A DNA stretch of 7,292 bases, taken from positions 1 through 7,292 of the forward strand of contig DFGZ01000218.1 in NCBI GenBank assembly GCA_002371295.1, in the 5' to 3' direction. Below, one piece after another: positions 4,915 to 7,292 of this stretch. Under the pieces are notes generated by a model. The model made no database searches. It was not told where the DNA came from and was given only the letters and a program-made list of their open reading frames with translations. This DNA is from Oribacterium sp. UBA3737 (GTDB taxonomy: Bacteria > Bacillota_A > Clostridia > Lachnospirales > Lachnospiraceae). The translations under genes and the position numbers were made by a program. The number at the start of each line of letters is the position of its first letter. The stretch's first letter is position 1.

Positions 4915-6300
4915 TCATTTCTTCAAAATCTGCATGGCTTCGCGAATGTTTCTGACGGGAATGAGCTCACAGTCCCTAAGGTTCCTGTCATTGAACTTTC
5001 TCGCATGATATGCAGGCATTACTATCTTGTTGAATCCGAGGCGGATGGCCTCTTCTATCCGCTGTTCTGCATTGGATACGGCACGAACCTCACCGGAGAG
5101 ACCTACTTCACCGAAAATCATGATGTCATCGCTTATCTCGATATTCATGTAGGAAGAAATAAGTGACATGATGATGGCGAGGTCCATGGAAGGCTCGGCG
5201 ATGCGAAGTCCGCCTGTGATATTGACATAGGCATCGTATTTGCCGATTTCAAGGTTCAGACGGCGTTCAATGATGGCTATAAGCATGTTCAGGCGGTTGT
5301 AGTCTATACCGTTGGTGGTACGTCTGGGAAGGTTGAAAGCACTCTGTACCACCAGCCCCTGAATCTCCATCAGGAGAGGTCTGGTGCCCTCCATACCGCA
5401 GGAAACAACTGAACCTGAGGCACCCACAGGGCGGCCGGAAAGCAGCAGTTCTGAAGGATTCAGCACCTCATGGAGTCCGGAGCCCTCCATTTCGAAAACA
5501 GCGATCTCGTTGGTGGAACCGAATCTGTTCTTCTGACCGTGCATGATGCGGAGACTACCGCTGCTCTCGCCCTCGAAGTAGAGAACCACATCCACCATGT
5601 GTTCGAGGATCTTCGGGCCGGCAACATTACCATCCTTAGTCACATGGCCGACGATGAAAACAGCGATACCGTTTTCCTTTGCGAGACGAAGGAGCTGTGC
5701 CGAGGATTCCCGGACCTGACTGACGGAACCCGGAGCAGCAGTGACTGATTCCGTGTACATGGTCTGAATGGAGTCAATGACCACGAAATCCGGCTGCTCC
5801 TCCTGAATAGTGGCAATAATGTTCTCAATGTTTGTTTCAGTCATGAACTTCAGGTCTCCGCTTATGTCTACGATCCTTTCGGCTCGCATCTTTATCTGCT
5901 TGAGGCTTTCCTCACCGGAAACATAGAGGACCCTCTTTTTTGCGTCTGCAGCGAGATTTCTGGAGACTTCCAAAAGAAGTGTAGATTTTCCTATTCCCGG
6001 GTCACCGCCCAGGAGAACGAGGGAACCTACCACTATTCCGCCGCCCAGAACTCTGTCCAGCTCCTTGAATCCGGTTGGCAGACGGTCTTCCTTTTGCAGG
6101 GCGATCTCATCTATACGGACAGGCTTTTGTCTTGCAGGCCTTAAGCCTGAAGACTTCGAAAAGGATCTCGTGCCGGAGCTGCCTGCAACAGGCTCCTCAA
6201 CAAAGCTGTTCCATGCCCTGCAGCCCGGACACTGTCCCAGCCACTTGGCTGATTCATATCCGCACTCTTTACAATAAAATTTAGAAGTAATCTTTGCCAT
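4915..6300 (-). CDS. radA: DNA repair protein RadA (Sms)
   Basis: A complete 461-residue RadA, of normal family length. RadA is a RecA-related hexameric ATPase that extends recombination intermediates (branch migration) in repair and transformation. All domains are present. The N-terminal zinc finger has C10-xx-C13 and C24-xx-C27 (FYCKECGYESAKWLGQCPGC). The RecA-like core has Walker A GGDPGIGKST (98-107) and Walker B VVIDSIQT (D176). The RadA-specific KNRFG is at 257-261. The C-terminal Lon-protease-like domain (about 285-461) contains ITGGLRIAEPSMDLAI and FGEVGLSGEVRAV. The start is fixed by the conserved MAK...FYC opening; only a weak AGGT lies upstream. It follows clpC, as in many Firmicutes, but a terminator stands between them. 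It is followed by a tRNA gene rather than disA. No strong terminator was found after it. Confidence 0.98.
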   Translation of the reverse strand: MAKITSKFYCKECGYESAKWLGQCPGCRAWNSFVEEPVAGSSGTRSFSKSSGLRPARQKPVRIDEIALQKEDRLPTGFKELDRVLGGGIVVGSLVLLGGDPGIGKSTLLLEVSRNLAADAKKRVLYVSGEESLKQIKMRAERIVDISGDLKFMTETNIENIIATIQEEQPDFVVIDSIQTMYTESVTAAPGSVSQVRESSAQLLRLAKENGIAVFIVGHVTKDGNVAGPKILEHMVDVVLYFEGESSGSLRIMHGQKNRFGSTNEIAVFEMEGSGLHEVLNPSELLLSGRPVGASGSVVSCGMEGTRPLLMEIQGLVVQSAFNLPRRTTNGIDYNRLNMLIAIIERRLNLEIGKYDAYVNITGGLRIAEPSMDLAIIMSLISSYMNIEISDDIMIFGEVGLSGEVRAVSNAEQRIEEAIRLGFNKIVMPAYHARKFNDRNLRDCELIPVRNIREAMQILKK

Positions 6301-6312
6301 AATAGTACCTAT

Positions 6313-6340
6313 AAAAATCGGGTCGGCTCCTGCCGACCCG
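6313..6340 (-). terminator. Intrinsic terminator or attenuator between clpC and radA
   Basis: A perfect 9-bp GC-rich stem (CGGGTCGGC, 6332-6340 with 6319-6327) has a 4-base AGGA loop. On the minus strand it is followed by A and five T (6313-6317). It begins 7 bases after the clpC stop and ends 12 bases before the radA ATG. It may end clpC transcripts while letting a fraction read into radA. Confidence 0.85.
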
Positions 6341-6347
6341 GTAATGA

Positions 6348-7292
6348 TTATTTTTCGTCCAATGTCTCTGTGTCTGCTTCCTGAACCGGCTCAGCTGTCT
6401 TCTTCCTTCTGGTTGAAGTCTTCTTCGCGGCAGTTTCTGCGGTTTTCTTTGCGGTTCCGGTCTTCTTTGGGACATCCTCTCCGGTTTTGCTCTTGTCGGT
6501 GAACTTCAGGACATTTCCTTCCTTATCAACAGTGATCTTAACAGTTGAATTTTCAGGGATCCTGCCGTCCAGTATCTCCTCTGCAAGCTTGTCCTCCACC
6601 TCAGTCTGAATGGTCCGGCGAAGAGGTCTCGCACCGAATTTAGGGTTGAAGCCCTTTTCGATGATCCACTCCTTGGACTTTGAGTCAAGAGTAAGCTTGA
6701 TGTTCATCTGAGTGCCTGCACGGTTGATGACATCTTTCATCATGATATCCAGGATATCCTTCATGTTTTCCCTTGTAATCTGATGGAATACGATTATCTC
6801 ATCGATACGGTTCAGGAACTCAGGCTTGAATATACGGTGTACCTCATCCATTACTCTGCTCTGCATGAACTGGTAGTCCTTTTCGGCAGAACCGTCACCG
6901 GTGTCGAATCCGAGACGCTTGGGGCTCACGATCTGCTCTGCACCTGCATTGGAAGTCATGATGATGATGGTGTTCTTGAAGGACACCTTTCTTCCCTGTG
7001 CATCTGTGATATGACCGTCATCAAGTACCTGAAGAAGTATGTTCAGTACATCAGGATGTGCTTTTTCTATCTCGTCGAAAAGGATAACGGAGTAAGGATT
7101 TCGGCGTACCTTTTCGCTGAGCTGGCCGCCCTCATCATAACCCACATATCCTGGCGGAGAACCGATCATCTTGGAGACGCTGTATTTCTCCATGTATTCC
7201 GACATATCAACACGGATCAGGTTGTTCTCTGAACCGAACATGGCTTCGGCAAGAGCCTTTGAAAGCTCTGTTTTACCTACACCTGTAGGTCC
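6348..7292 (-). CDS. clpC: ClpC, ATP-dependent Clp protease ATPase subunit (C-terminal part)
   Basis: The last 314 residues of a Clp/Hsp100 unfoldase; the 5' part lies beyond the window. The fragment opens exactly at the second Walker A, GPTGVGKT (fragment residues 1-8), followed by the pore loop GYVGYDEGG (48-56), Walker B ILFDEIEKAHP (70-80), sensor 1 TSN (113-115), arginine finger FLNRID (R162) and sensor 2 GARPLRR (220-226). RLGFD (126-130) carries the LGF tripeptide that docks on ClpP, so this is a ClpP partner rather than a ClpB disaggregase. ClpC unfolds substrates, usually delivered by adaptors such as MecA or McsB, into ClpP. ClpC is favoured over ClpA or ClpE by the LGF loop and by radA following it. 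The D2 domain is followed by an unusual 49-residue tail (266-314) with 11 Lys, 2 Arg and 10 Thr, ending acidic. Confidence 0.96.
   Translation of the reverse strand, partial: GPTGVGKTELSKALAEAMFGSENNLIRVDMSEYMEKYSVSKMIGSPPGYVGYDEGGQLSEKVRRNPYSVILFDEIEKAHPDVLNILLQVLDDGHITDAQGRKVSFKNTIIIMTSNAGAEQIVSPKRLGFDTGDGSAEKDYQFMQSRVMDEVHRIFKPEFLNRIDEIIVFHQITRENMKDILDIMMKDVINRAGTQMNIKLTLDSKSKEWIIEKGFNPKFGARPLRRTIQTEVEDKLAEEILDGRIPENSTVKITVDKEGNVLKFTDKSKTGEDVPKKTGTAKKTAETAAKKTSTRRKKTAEPVQEADTETLDEK

Noticed and set aside
5470..5748. 92-codon plus-strand frame
   Set aside because: It is antisense to the RadA core and is an artefact of codon bias in radA.
6783..7232. 149-codon plus-strand frame
   Set aside because: It lies entirely antisense to the highly conserved ClpC D2 domain; it is a shadow frame.

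Overview
The window most likely comes from the chromosome of a moderately AT-rich Firmicute. The best guess is a Clostridia member of the Lachnospiraceae (Butyrivibrio/Roseburia-like). The reasons are the clpC-radA gene order, Gram-positive style Shine-Dalgarno sequences (GGAGG, AAGGAG), a tRNA-Trp without an encoded CCA, and a small secreted protein with a 'GWWYVNADGTY' cell-wall-repeat-like segment. The genus is inference. All genes but one lie on the minus strand, so transcription runs mostly from high to low coordinates.

Right part (4915-7292), conserved housekeeping: the C-terminal third of clpC (Clp/Hsp100 unfoldase, open at the window edge), a compact intrinsic terminator, then a complete radA (DNA repair/recombination ATPase). 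Next comes a tRNA-Trp gene (4632-4702) with its own strong promoter and a textbook terminator. The 212 bases between radA and the tRNA hold that promoter, a short direct repeat and one doubtful 40-codon reading frame.

Middle part (2466-4395), accessory: an uncharacterised protein with two zinc ribbons sits upstream of a short-chain dehydrogenase/reductase. They are 55 bases apart with no terminator between them, so they may be co-transcribed, although the reductase also has a possible promoter of its own.

Left part (1-2319), variable: a small exported protein on the plus strand faces the reductase across a large hairpin terminator. It is divergent from an AT-rich gene for a probable SGNH-hydrolase-like protein. 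Beyond that gene's terminator lies the N-terminus of a SWIM zinc-finger protein, probably the start of an SNF2-type helicase, cut by the window edge.

I see no CRISPR array, transposase, complete integrase or toxin-antitoxin pair, and no clear undescribed system. The observations most worth following are the repeats of tRNA-Trp anticodon-arm sequence just downstream of the tRNA (possible integration scar), the lysine/threonine-rich ClpC tail, the intrinsic terminator that ends 12 bases before the radA start, and the uncharacterised double-zinc-ribbon and SGNH-like proteins.
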